Shown in pieces: positions 1 to 9,042 of a stretch of 64,000 nt of DNA; within the stretch, counting starts at the first letter, position 1; each line of letters begins with the position of its first letter. The stretch is from Piromyces finnis (taxonomy: Eukaryota > Neocallimastigomycota > Neocallimastigomycetes > Neocallimastigales > Neocallimastigaceae). The notes beneath the pieces are model-generated. The model was not told the origin of the DNA and made no database searches. It saw nothing but the letters and a program-made list of their open reading frames with translations. The DNA is taken from contig MCFH01000056.1 of NCBI GenBank assembly GCA_002104945.1, forward strand, positions 179,501 through 243,500, in the 5' to 3' direction. The position numbers and the translations under genes were made by a program.

Positions 1-3000
1 ATCAATTACTCTTTGTTCAGCTCTACTAGGTCTATCATTAGCCGGGATTTCCAAGCTGAACTTTGGATGAAAACCATAATTAGCAAAGAATGGGGATTGA
101 TTTATAGATTGCTGTAAAGTATTATTATAAGCAAATTCAGCAAATGGGATAAGATCAACCCAGTTATTCTGCTTTTTATTGATAAAACAACGGAAATATT
201 GTTCTAATATGCCGTTCACCCTCTCCGTTTGACCATCTGTCTGCGGATGGTTAGCAGTTGACAATGAATGATTGATATTAAGAAGGTCACAAAGTCTTGA
301 CCAGAAATCAGAAGTAAATTGCGAGCCTCTATCAGAAATAATGGAATTAGGAAGACCATGCAAACGGAAGACATTGGCAATAAAAGCATCAGCAGCAATT
401 GAAGCAGTAGGAAGACAACGTAAAGGAATGGCGTGAGCAAATTTAGTAAATCTATCGACAACAACCATAAGTGTAGTCATATCTCTGGACTTAGGAAGAT
501 CAACAATAAAGTCGATAGAGATATCAGACCAAGGCCTACTAGGAGTGTCCAAAGGGGATAACAATCCATAAGGCTTATGTCTAGGGACTTTGGATTTGCA
601 ACAAGTCACGCAAGATTTAATAAAGGATTTAACATCTGAATGAAATCTTGGCCACCAAAAGTTTCTTGAAATAAGTTCGACAGTTTTCTTAATGCCGAAA
701 TGGCCAGCAGCAACAGAATCATGATGGAGTTCCAAAACTCTAGTCCTAAGAGATTTAGGAACATAAATAAGATTATTAAATAACAAAAATCCTTCACCGT
801 CCATAATAACTTTATCAATATTTTTAATAGGTGCATTACTTGTAGAACCATTCATTTTAAATTGAACAATGGAATTATACAAATCGTCATTTTTAAGTTC
901 TGATAAAATAGAATCTATTAAAGGTTTGTTATCACTATGATGAAGCGAAATAGTAAGACAAGAAACATCAGAGTTAATAACATTCACTAAATGATCACTT
1001 CTACGAGACAGAATGTCAGGCTTACCAGATTTCTTACCAGCTCTATAAATGAGTTTAAAGTCAAATCTGGATAAGAACAAATTCCATCTAATTTGTCTCT
1101 GAGATAACATTTCAGGTTTTCTAGGAAATGTTAAGTTCTTGTGATCGGTATAAATTATGAACTGATGGCGTGCACCCTCTAAGTAATGACGCCATTCTTC
1201 AAGTGCAACTATAATGGCTAACAGTTCCTTGTCATATATAGGATAGTTTCTTTGACAACTCGTCAAACTTTTAGAAAGAAATGCAATGGGATGTAATTTG
1301 CCGTCAAACTCTTGAGAGAGAATAGCACCGACAGCATAATTACTAGCATCAGTTTCAACAATAAATTGTTTATTACTATCCGCATGTTTCAGAATAGGAG
1401 CTGACGTGAACAAAGTTTTTAATAAATTAAAAGCGTCCTGATCTTCTTTCACCCAGTTAAAAGCAACATTTTTTCTAGTGAGCTTGTGAAGAGGGTTTGC
1501 AATTTTAGCAAAGTCTTTAATAAAAATTCTGTAATAGTTGCATAAACCAATAAAAGACTGAACCTCTTTAACATTCTTGGGAACCGGCCAATCGAGAATT
1601 GCTTTAACTTTATTTTCATCCATTTGCAACCCATCTTTTGAAATGACATAACCAAGAAAAGTGGTTTTCTTAACATCAAACTCACATTTTTCTAATTTAA
1701 CATAAAGATTATTTTCGAGTAGTTTCTTAAGTACCTTTTTAACATGCTCGTGATGCTCTTCGATATTATTAGAATAAATAAGGATATCATCAATATATGA
1801 GATAACAAAATCATCTAAATAATCACTAAGAACATCGTTAATAAAGTGTTGAAAGGTTGCGGGTGCATTCTTTAATCCAAAAGGCATAACCAGATATTCA
1901 AAATGACCATACCTAGTACGAAAAGCCGTTTTGTATTCATCACCTTCTTTAATACGAACAAGATTATAAGCGGATTTAAGGTCTAGTTTGGTAAAAATCT
2001 TAGCATTTTTCACCCTATCCAAAAGGTCACTTATTAAAGGTAAAGGATATGAATTACGAATTGTAATATCATTCAACCTTCTATAATCAATACAAAGTCT
2101 TAAGGAACCGTCCTTCTTTTTAACAAACAAAATTGGGGCACCAGCAGGAGACGATGATTTCCTAATGAAACCTTTATTTAAATTTTCATCTATATACTTT
2201 TTAAGTTCCTCTCTTTCAACTTCAGTTAATGGATACAATGGTCCATAAAATAAAGTTGAATCATCCTTAAGCTTGATTTCACAATCATAAGGTCTATGAG
2301 GAGGTAACACTTCACAATTTTTTTCATTAAACACTTCACTAAATTCTAAATATTGGGTTGGTACGGAGACCAATTTATCTTTATTAATATACTTTTCATT
2401 ATTATTATTATTATTACTACATGATTCATTATTATTATTACATGTTTCATTAATTTTCGTTACAATACATTTAACTTTTTTATTAAAACTAATATATTCC
2501 TCATCGTTATCATCTTCATCATTAATGGTTCTAACAAGGCGGCCTTTAATATACTCCTTTTCTTCAGGGTTTTTTAAAGGGGCTGTAGAGACAGATTTTA
2601 CTGTTTTAGTTAAACTTCGGTCAAGAACATCATGATCTAGCTGGCTTTTTTGAGACTTCTTTCTTTGCTTCCTTCTTCTTTTACCTTGGTTACAGTGTCT
2701 AGCACAATAACCGGAACTAAAAGCAATTTTCTTAGGATCATAAAAAGCTTCAGGATTATGCTTTTTGATCCAAGGTAACCCAAGAATAACATCAACTCCA
2801 GGAACCTTTAAGCTATACAGCTGAATAACTTCATAATGGTTCCTATATCTTAGCATACATTTCTCCGACTTTTCCCAGACTCTGGAAATTCCATCATTGA
2901 CTCCGGAAACACGGAATGGGTCAATATTCTCAAATTTAATGCCAAGATCCTCAGCAATATCCGGGTTAATAAAATTTAACTCGGAACCAGAATCAATCAA

Positions 3001-3930
3001 CACCTTGATTTTTGCTTCGGGGACCTCGTTAGTACTTAAATAAAAGTCAATAAAATTCAAATCATCTTTTTTGTCCATTACTCCTACTTTATAAATTTTT
3101 GGTTCAACAATCTTAGGAGTTTTTTCTTTAATTATTCTAAAAACCTTCTTGGGTTTTACTCTATTTGGACAATTAAATTTAAAATGTCCAGGTTTTTTAC
3201 ACAAAAAACAAACCCCCTTTCTCCTTTCTTCTTCAAACGTTCTTGGGCTCTCATCATAATTATTACTAGTTCCTTGAATATTTACATAACGTTTACGCTT
3301 CTTATCAGCACTAATTCTAAAAACGTCAACATCCATAGGATCATTAGCCCTTCTATTATTAAAATAAAACTCACTCAAAGAATTCCTTTTCATCATATCT
3401 TCAACTAATATTGTTGAGGATATTAAATGTTCCATAGATGACGGGTTTGTTTCGACAAACGCCAATTTCTCTCTAAGTAATGGATTTAAACCTTTCAGAA
3501 ACATATAGATCTTAGCACTTTCGTTAAAGTTGGAATTTTGGCTAACTCGTTGAAACTCGGTGATATAATCAACTACTTGACCAAGTTTTCTTTGTCTAAT
3601 GTTATCGAGTTTACCGTTTGCAACAACAGTGTCATATCGATCACTACCGAAATTAGCTCTGAGGCGATCTATAAATTCATCATAATGGTTCAATACATTA
3701 CTATTATTCCTCATAAGCGATGATGCCCATTCCAGGGGTCTACCAGAGAAGTAGGAAATAACGAAATCAACCCGAACGCGATCTGTATTATACAGTGCCG
3801 GTCGAGTTCGAAATACCAATTCTACTCTAGTTAAAAACCCATCTAAATCTCTATGTCTACCAGTAAACAACGGAGGAGCATTGATAATGTTCCCTGGATT
3901 TACTGTAGAACCACCACCTCTTTCTTCCAT
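1..3930 (-). CDS. Gag-Pol polyprotein of copy A (C-terminus outside window)
   Basis: This is the retrotransposon polyprotein: Gag, aspartic protease, reverse transcriptase, RNase H and integrase. Translating the minus strand gives Gag, one CCHC knuckle (CFLCKKPGHFKFNC), a protease with LIDSGSELNFI, RT with YIDD, RNase H and the integrase core in the same order as copy B. I see no stop in this frame, and small out-of-frame ORFs fall at the same places as under copy B's long frame, so the frame appears intact to the edge. I chose the first ATG of the frame (3930). The frame is open further upstream through a TTG that copy B shares. An Asn run in the Gag-PR linker comes from ATT repeats. Confidence 0.85.
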   Translation of the reverse strand, partial: MEERGGGSTVNPGNIINAPPLFTGRHRDLDGFLTRVELVFRTRPALYNTDRVRVDFVISYFSGRPLEWASSLMRNNSNVLNHYDEFIDRLRANFGSDRYDTVVANGKLDNIRQRKLGQVVDYITEFQRVSQNSNFNESAKIYMFLKGLNPLLREKLAFVETNPSSMEHLISSTILVEDMMKRNSLSEFYFNNRRANDPMDVDVFRISADKKRKRYVNIQGTSNNYDESPRTFEEERRKGVCFLCKKPGHFKFNCPNRVKPKKVFRIIKEKTPKIVEPKIYKVGVMDKKDDLNFIDFYLSTNEVPEAKIKVLIDSGSELNFINPDIAEDLGIKFENIDPFRVSGVNDGISRVWEKSEKCMLRYRNHYEVIQLYSLKVPGVDVILGLPWIKKHNPEAFYDPKKIAFSSGYCARHCNQGKRRRKQRKKSQKSQLDHDVLDRSLTKTVKSVSTAPLKNPEEKEYIKGRLVRTINDEDDNDEEYISFNKKVKCIVTKINETCNNNNESCSNNNNNNEKYINKDKLVSVPTQYLEFSEVFNEKNCEVLPPHRPYDCEIKLKDDSTLFYGPLYPLTEVEREELKKYIDENLNKGFIRKSSSPAGAPILFVKKKDGSLRLCIDYRRLNDITIRNSYPLPLISDLLDRVKNAKIFTKLDLKSAYNLVRIKEGDEYKTAFRTRYGHFEYLVMPFGLKNAPATFQHFINDVLSDYLDDFVISYIDDILIYSNNIEEHHEHVKKVLKKLLENNLYVKLEKCEFDVKKTTFLGYVISKDGLQMDENKVKAILDWPVPKNVKEVQSFIGLCNYYRIFIKDFAKIANPLHKLTRKNVAFNWVKEDQDAFNLLKTLFTSAPILKHADSNKQFIVETDASNYAVGAILSQEFDGKLHPIAFLSKSLTSCQRNYPIYDKELLAIIVALEEWRHYLEGARHQFIIYTDHKNLTFPRKPEMLSQRQIRWNLFLSRFDFKLIYRAGKKSGKPDILSRRSDHLVNVINSDVSCLTISLHHSDNKPLIDSILSELKNDDLYNSIVQFKMNGSTSNAPIKNIDKVIMDGEGFLLFNNLIYVPKSLRTRVLELHHDSVAAGHFGIKKTVELISRNFWWPRFHSDVKSFIKSCVTCCKSKVPRHKPYGLLSPLDTPSRPWSDISIDFIVDLPKSRDMTTLMVVVDRFTKFAHAIPLRCLPTASIAADAFIANVFRLHGLPNSIISDRGSQFTSDFWSRLCDLLNINHSLSTANHPQTDGQTERVNGILEQYFRCFINKKQNNWVDLIPFAEFAYNNTLQQSINQSPFFANYGFHPKFSLEIPANDRPSRAEQRVID

Positions 3931-4464
3931 TTCTTCTAAATTTAAATTATCAAAAGTATTAATTAATTCCTCCAACTCTAATACAAAAACACATAAAATT
4001 AAAATTAAGTAAAATAACGAGGGTTTCTTACTATTATTTCAAGTAAGTAAATTTTTTTTTTTTTTTTTTTTTTTTTTCGTCTTCTAACAATAAGTTAATA
4101 AGTTATTACAGACTCTCTCTGTATAATTACAGTGTCGAACAAGTTATTAACTAATGTTAATTCCAAACTTCAGCCGTAGTAATAGTCCTTTTCAAATACG
4201 AATTATTCGGTGAAGCGTTCCGATTGATTAAAGTATTCTTGTAGTCCGGTAGAATATCCCAAAGTTCTTGATAATCTTCCTTAGGTAGCCTTAGCAAAAT
4301 ATTCAAAAATTTCTTCTATTTCTTCAAGTAGAGTTTTCCAAAAAGTTCTTATATTTCTTCTAGTAGAATTCTTCTATTTGTCCTAGTAGAATCTTCCCAA
4401 AAGTTCTTCTATTTCTTCTTGATACCCTAACGTATTCGTAACTATCTGTTTAGGTAATTGTTAT
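3931..4464 (-). other. Copy A 5' leader with T26 tract and degenerate tandem repeats
   Basis: This is untranslated sequence between the LTR and the first Gag ATG. It holds a 26-T run (4052-4077, A-run on the coding strand) and several imperfect repeats of a TTCTTCTATTTCTTC-like unit with TAGTAGAAT (about 4309-4420). The leader is longer and more repetitive than that of copy B. No gene is visible. Confidence 0.6.
4454..4464 (-). promoter_or_regulatory. Self-complementary primer-binding site, copy A
   Basis: The 11 nt immediately inside the LTR (plus-strand GTAATTGTTAT) are perfectly complementary to 4589-4599 inside the same LTR. The arrangement matches copy B and fragment d and is the layout of Tf1 self-priming. 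No tRNA 3'-end complement (TGG...) is seen at the LTR edge. Confidence 0.6.
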
Positions 4465-5070
4465 TGTAAAGTCAGACACTAAACCGAATAGATTAGGATA
4501 TCTAACCTATTACAATAACACAAAAATTTGAAAAATAGAATAAAAAATTGTTTTATAAAATATCTTTTATTATAATAGAATTTTAATAATAACAATTACA
4601 TCGATAAAATGATGAAAAATATCTTCTATTTATATTTTTCCTAAATACATTTATATTATATTATAGCTATTTATTTCTTATATATTATTATTTAAAATCT
4701 ACACTAAAATCTTAATTATTAATAAATATTTAAACTATAACTATTTTTAGTAAAATACAATTGGCAATTCAAATTAAGTACCATTTAATTTGAATATGTG
4801 CCCATGTATTATTGATATATTAATCATTTATTATTTATCTATTTCTATAAAAAAACAATACTAAAACTAGGAATTTAAATTGAAAATATTAATTTACTTG
4901 TTAAACATTAAAAATAAATTAATAATTTATTTTGTTTTAAACTTTAATTATTAATAAATAAATTATGTCTCATTTTCTTTTTCTGAATATAATTTGTGTA
5001 ACTTAAACAATAATACTTGTGGCTTAAGTTACATTAAAGATATCAAACAGAGGCGTTTGATGTCTTTACA
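4465..5070 (-). repeat. 5' LTR of copy A (family AB)
   Basis: This 606-bp LTR has TG...CA ends (plus strand starts TGTAAAGTCAGACAC and ends GTCTTTACA). It is collinear with the LTRs at 7831, 13367 and 17378. The sequence just right of it continues element G coding sequence. Confidence 0.9.
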
Positions 5071-6395
5071 ATAATTAGGTCATCAATGTATACGAACATG
5101 CAATCGCCAATCAGCTCAAAAAAAATTCGGTTCATCTCCTTTTGAAACGTCGCTGGTGCGTTACATAATCCAAAAGGCATAACGCGAAAGTTATAATTAC
5201 CGAACATAGTAGTAAAAGCTGTTTTGTCTTTGTCTTGTGGGTTCATCGGAATCTGGTGATAGCCTGAAAAGAGATCTAAAGTAGTAAGTATTTTAGCATT
5301 TTTACTTATAAAATGAAAAATATCATCAATTAAAGGTAAAGCGTACGAATCCTTAATAGTAATATTATTTAACTTCCTATAATCAACACACATCCGCCAC
5401 TTATTATTCTTTTTTGGAACTAAAACAACAGGTGATGACCATGCGGAACTTGACGGTTCAATAAGATTATTATCGATAAGCTTGGTTAGTTCTGTCTTTA
5501 AAGCCTCCGTTTGGGATTTTGATAATCTGTACGCTCTTTGTTTAATCGGAAGTACATCAGGTTGAAGTTCAATTTTGTGTTGTAATAATTTAGATTGTCC
5601 TAGATCATCTGTACTAATAGCAATTACTTGTATATAATTAGAAAATAGTGTAGCAGCAGACTGCCTCAATTCTTCTGGAATAGTAAGTATGATATTATTA
5701 ATTATTTCTTGTTTATCAACACTGTCCATTTGTGTATCATTCTGATTAACTGTAATAGTTAGAAGTATAGGGTTACTCTGATTCCAATCCTTGTTTAATT
5801 CTGGAGATTCTTTGTGTATTTGTTTAATATCATATGATAGATCAGCTAACTTCAGGTAATTATTTTCATTATCAATATAATATAAGGTATCAGTAACTAA
5901 ATTAATATCAAATCTATTTCTTTTTAGAGAATCTACCCCTATAAGAATGTCAAATAAGTCGTCTTTTTCAATCACCCTGAAAAAGTCGGTAAATATTTTG
6001 TCTCCTATAGAAACTTCAAGCTCATAGATTTCTGTAGTAATAGAAGAGTTGGAGTAAGCTTGAAATATAGTTTCCGATATCCTCCCGAGGGCAGGTTTTT
6101 CAATCTTGTACTTATTTAGAGCAGACCGAGTGATAATATTGACACTCGCACAAGTATCTAAAAATATTTCACAAGGTATGTTTTCAATCTTACCTTCTAC
6201 CTTTATAATTTTATTTTTACTAATAGCTGTTATTACATTAGTAATGGTATTTTTAGGCGTTAGTTTAAGTGCTTTAATGAATTCTGTCCTGAATTTAGGG
6301 AATAAGTCCAACAGATATACCAGTTTGGTAATGACATCAGTTGAAGCCACTTCTTTTACCAAATCTTGAATACAATAGTTCTCAAATTCATCCAT
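5071..6395 (-). pseudogene. Element G protease-reverse transcriptase, truncated by copy A
   Basis: The ORF encodes a retropepsin-like protease followed by a Ty3/gypsy RT. The protease active site reads FLDTCASVN, with Cys where D-T/S-G is usual. RT motifs seen are the LVPKKNNKWRMCVDYRKLN block, LTTLDLFSGYHQI (motif A), MPFGLCNAP (motif B) and FVYIDDLI (catalytic YIDD). The natural frame ends at 5070; the last residues of the open frame (to 5043) are read from LTR sequence of copy A. The thumb, RNase H and integrase are missing from the window. The ATG at 6395 overlaps the end of the upstream linker ORF by 8 nt in a different frame, which could be a programmed restart or decay. Confidence 0.85.
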
Positions 6396-6978
6396 CAGGT
6401 TTACGTGTCGTTCTTTCTTTAAGGTTTGTTTTTTTTATATTTTCAGAATCTTCCGTTTGTAAATTATTTATATCCTTAATCTTTTCTTGGATATCTTTAA
6501 TTCTTTCTGCTTTATTTTTTCTTTTTACATTTGAAATATTTTTCTCTGCAATGAAGGAAGGATCCAAGTAAGTTAAGTTTTCGGTTTTCTGTTTATTGCT
6601 TGAAGAGTTTTCTTGTTTCTGTTTAGTATTCCCTAATTTTTTATCAGTAACATTTTTAAAATTTAACTTAACAGAATCTTTCTTTATTTTATTAGTAACT
6701 TCTAGATCATCCTCGATAGCCATCACGATATCGTCATTTTGATAAGTATCAGATGATATTCCATTATCAACCTTATTGTTATAATCATTATTTTTATTAT
6801 TAGAATTACTATTGCTTTGATACTTTCCTTTGTTATCATTGTTAATATTACTATCATGGTTATTGATATTGTCTTCATACTTATCATCAATAATAATGTT
6901 ATTATTATTACTATTGATAGACCTGTTTTCTTTTGTATTTGGAAAAGTAAGCTTAGGTAATTGGTTATTATGTTGCAT
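6388..6978 (-). CDS. Asn/Lys-rich linker ORF of element G
   Basis: A 196-codon ORF rich in Asn, Lys, Asp and Ser, with the end predicted to form charged helices. No enzymatic motif is visible. It sits between the Gag nucleocapsid and protease-RT frames of element G and ends in an ATGGATGA overlap with the next ORF. It is probably the low-complexity junction of Gag and Pol rather than a separate gene. The Asn runs derive from ATT/AAT microsatellite-like sequence. Confidence 0.5.
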   Translation of the reverse strand: MQHNNQLPKLTFPNTKENRSINSNNNNIIIDDKYEDNINNHDSNINNDNKGKYQSNSNSNNKNNDYNNKVDNGISSDTYQNDDIVMAIEDDLEVTNKIKKDSVKLNFKNVTDKKLGNTKQKQENSSSNKQKTENLTYLDPSFIAEKNISNVKRKNKAERIKDIQEKIKDINNLQTEDSENIKKTNLKERTTRKPDG

Positions 6979-7054
6979 AGCGTCAGTATGAATTGGAATA
7001 GGATTGTCTTTTAACTTAGTTTTCCTTTTATCATTTTCATATGGTTTATTTCTA

Positions 7055-7285
7055 CTATCTTTTTTTTTCTTTTCCTTTTCGTAATGCTACGGCAACCATT
7101 TCTGGAATTTCTGTCATGGGGTAAGATGTTTGTTTATCATTTATACTCTCAGAGTTATTTATGGTTTGTATAGAACTACTATTAATTATATCTCCATTAA
7201 TCTGATAATCCTTGCTTGACTTATTAATTACGTTTGAGTTATCATTGTTATTACCAAGGTAAGTATTATCATTGATAATAGACAT
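7055..7285 (-). pseudogene. Low-complexity fragment of element G
   Basis: A 76-codon Asn/Ser-rich open frame between the nucleocapsid and the linker ORF, in a third frame. It is probably a remnant of the same Gag-Pol junction displaced by indels. There are no recognisable motifs. Confidence 0.35.
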
Positions 7286-7374
7286 AATATTGTTAGCATT
7301 GTTGAGATTAGGCTCATTTTTTATAAATAACCTGTCGTTGGTTTGTTTATTGGAAGTTATCCTTCTTCCATTAA

Positions 7375-7830
7375 TTAGTTTAAAGGTTTATTTAATAAGC
7401 CTTTTTCTTCCATTTCTGCAAGCTGTTTAAAGGAATAAGGACAATTAGGAGATTTATGTCCCTTTTGATTACACCTATAACACGTAAAATTTTTATTATT
7501 GCTATTATTATTATTATATTGATTATTGTTGTTGAGATTATTATACTGATCATTTCTATTAACATCATTATTATAGAAGTAGTTATTTCCGTTTAAGGAA
7601 TTATTCCTAGAGTATCCAGAGTTTCCAACTGTATTACCATTTCTTGTCAACATAACATTCGATTGACCAGCACCAGCAAAAGCATTCGGATTATACAAAT
7701 TTCTATTAATAGTACTATTTCCATTGAAATTAGATAAGTTAACATTATTATTCATATTCCTTCTTTTCCCATTATTAGTGAATCGCTTATAATTATTAAA
7801 ATTACGTTCATAAGGATTAAAAGTGGTATT
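7375..7830 (-). pseudogene. Element G Gag C-terminus with CCHC nucleocapsid knuckle
   Basis: The minus-strand frame is open from the LTR border at 7830 (upstream of the ATG at 7755) to a stop at 7375. It carries one knuckle, CYRCNQKGHKSPNC, preceded by a long Asn/Tyr-rich stretch. It begins in the middle of a protein: its codon phase at the border matches the Gag N-terminus that ends at 17377. The fragment therefore lost its N-terminus first to insertion of copy B and then to the inversion. Confidence 0.75.
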
Positions 7831-8437
7831 TGTAATGTTGACACTAAAAGAATAGATTAGGATATCTATTCTATTACAATAACACTAAAATTAAAATAAA
7901 AATAAAAATTGTTTTATTAAAAAATATCATTTATTATAATAGAAATTTTATTAATAACAATTACATCGATCAAAATGATGAAAAATATCTTCTATTTATA
8001 TTTTTCCTAAATACATTTATATTTTATTATTACTATTTATTTCTTATATATTATTATTTAAAATCTACACTAAAATCTTAATTATTAATAAAATATTTAA
8101 ACTATAACTATTTTTAGTATAATACAATTGGCAATTCAAATCAAATACTATTTAATTTGAATATGTGCCCATGTATTATTGATATATTAATCATTTATTA
8201 TTTATCTATTTCTATAAAAAAACAATACTAAAACTAGGAATTTAAATTGAAAATATTAATTTACTTGTTAAACATTAAAAATAAATTAATAATTTATTTT
8301 GTTTTAAACTTTAATTATTAATAAATAAATTATGACTCATTTTCTTTTTCTGAATATAATTTGTGTAACTTAAACAATAATACTTGTGGCTTAAGTTACA
8401 TTGAAGATATCAAGCTGAGGCGTTTGATATCTTTACA
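7831..8437 (-). repeat. 3' LTR of copy B
   Basis: This 607-bp LTR has TG...CA ends (plus TGTAATGTTGACAC ... TATCTTTACA). By eye it differs more from the LTR at the other end of copy B than the latter does from fragment d: for example it shares TTTAAAATCTACAC and ATACAATTGGCAATTC with copy A, while the 13367 and 17378 LTRs share TTTAAAACCTACAC and AAATAGGCAATTC. Confidence 0.92.
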
Positions 8438-8450
8438 ATCTCTCTCTCTA
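8438..8450 (-). promoter_or_regulatory. Polypurine tract of copy B
   Basis: The minus strand reads TAGAGAGAGAGAT directly before the LTR TGTAAAG. This is the expected position and composition for the plus-strand primer of reverse transcription. Confidence 0.7.
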
Positions 8451-8473
8451 AGTTGAGCTCCTGCGAGATTAAT

Positions 8474-9028
8474 TTATAAAGGATCCTTTCTCGAAGGAAT
8501 TTCAATTACAAATGGTTGGTATTTGTGTTTGATTAGATTACCAACTTTATTCTTTCTAATTTTCATGGAGGAGTCGCTCGACTTATGTGACTTTTTAGAG
8601 TTTCTTTCAAACTCTTGTATTAATTGTTTATCTGGAATCTGATCTTCAGAAATCCAAGTGGATTTGTCAAATCCTTTCCATGATAACTTATAAAATGTTT
8701 CACCATTAACAGATTTCATCTTTTCAATTTTCTCTGGAATTTTTTCAATTAAATCTGTGTTAAGGTGAATGTTTCTCTTACTACGATTAGACCTATCGTA
8801 AAATTTATTTTCAAAGTATGGTTCTAACAATGAGACATGAAAGACTAGATGATATCTCATTGTCTTTGGAAGTTTCAATTTGAAAGCGAGAGAACTAACT
8901 TTTCCAATTATCTCAAATGGGCCAAGCATTTGAGGTGCTAATTTTCTCTTTAGGTTAGTTCCAGGAGAATCTTTCAATAACCATACCTTCTTTCCCACTT
9001 CGAACTCCGGGGGAATCATTCTTTTCAT
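8474..9028 (-). CDS. Integrase C-terminus plus chromodomain (frame-shifted end of copy B pol)
   Basis: The ORF begins with the typical integrase C-terminal block (PPEFEVGKKVWLL, LAPQMLGPFEI, YHLVFHVSLLEPY) and continues into a chromodomain (ETFYKLSWKGFDKSTWISE). Chromodomains in this position are known to guide chromovirus integration to chromatin marks. It lies one frame away from the main polyprotein: its frame is open upstream of the ATG and overlaps the end of gag-pol near 9046. A one-base indel in copy B is the simplest explanation. Copy A lacks this region in the window, so a programmed shift cannot be excluded. Confidence 0.85.
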   Translation of the reverse strand: MKRMIPPEFEVGKKVWLLKDSPGTNLKRKLAPQMLGPFEIIGKVSSLAFKLKLPKTMRYHLVFHVSLLEPYFENKFYDRSNRSKRNIHLNTDLIEKIPEKIEKMKSVNGETFYKLSWKGFDKSTWISEDQIPDKQLIQEFERNSKKSHKSSDSSMKIRKNKVGNLIKHKYQPFVIEIPSRKDPL

Positions 9029-9042
9029 ATCGGCATTATTTC

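Larger units (their letters stand above)
1..5070 (-). mobile_element. Ty3/gypsy chromovirus copy A, family AB (3' end outside window)
   Basis: Copy A consists of a 5' LTR, untranslated leader and gag-pol on the minus strand and runs off the left edge inside the integrase. It is collinear and nearly identical to copy B; base 1 corresponds to about base 9101 of copy B. It has inserted into the reverse transcriptase of element G, whose reading frame stops at the LTR edge at 5070/5071. Its 3' LTR and target-site duplication lie outside the window. Family membership is certain from copy B; whether this copy is active cannot be judged without its 3' end. Confidence 0.93.
5071..7830 (-). mobile_element. 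Element G (Ty3/gypsy), 3' portion: Gag C-terminus, protease, RT start
   Basis: This is the interior of an older LTR retrotransposon lying between copy A and the 3' LTR of copy B. On the minus strand it runs from Gag nucleocapsid, through an Asn-rich linker, to protease and RT. It is cut by copy A after the RT YIDD motif. Its left-out Gag N-terminus is found at 16647-17377 on the other strand. The 5-nt edge sequences (AATAC here, ACTAC there) match 4 of 5 and keep the same codon phase, so I treat both as one element. Confidence 0.85.

Noticed and set aside
6106-6369. Plus-strand ORF of 87 codons opposite element G protease
   Set aside because: It is antisense to a recognisable protease-RT frame and has hydrophobic low-complexity composition.
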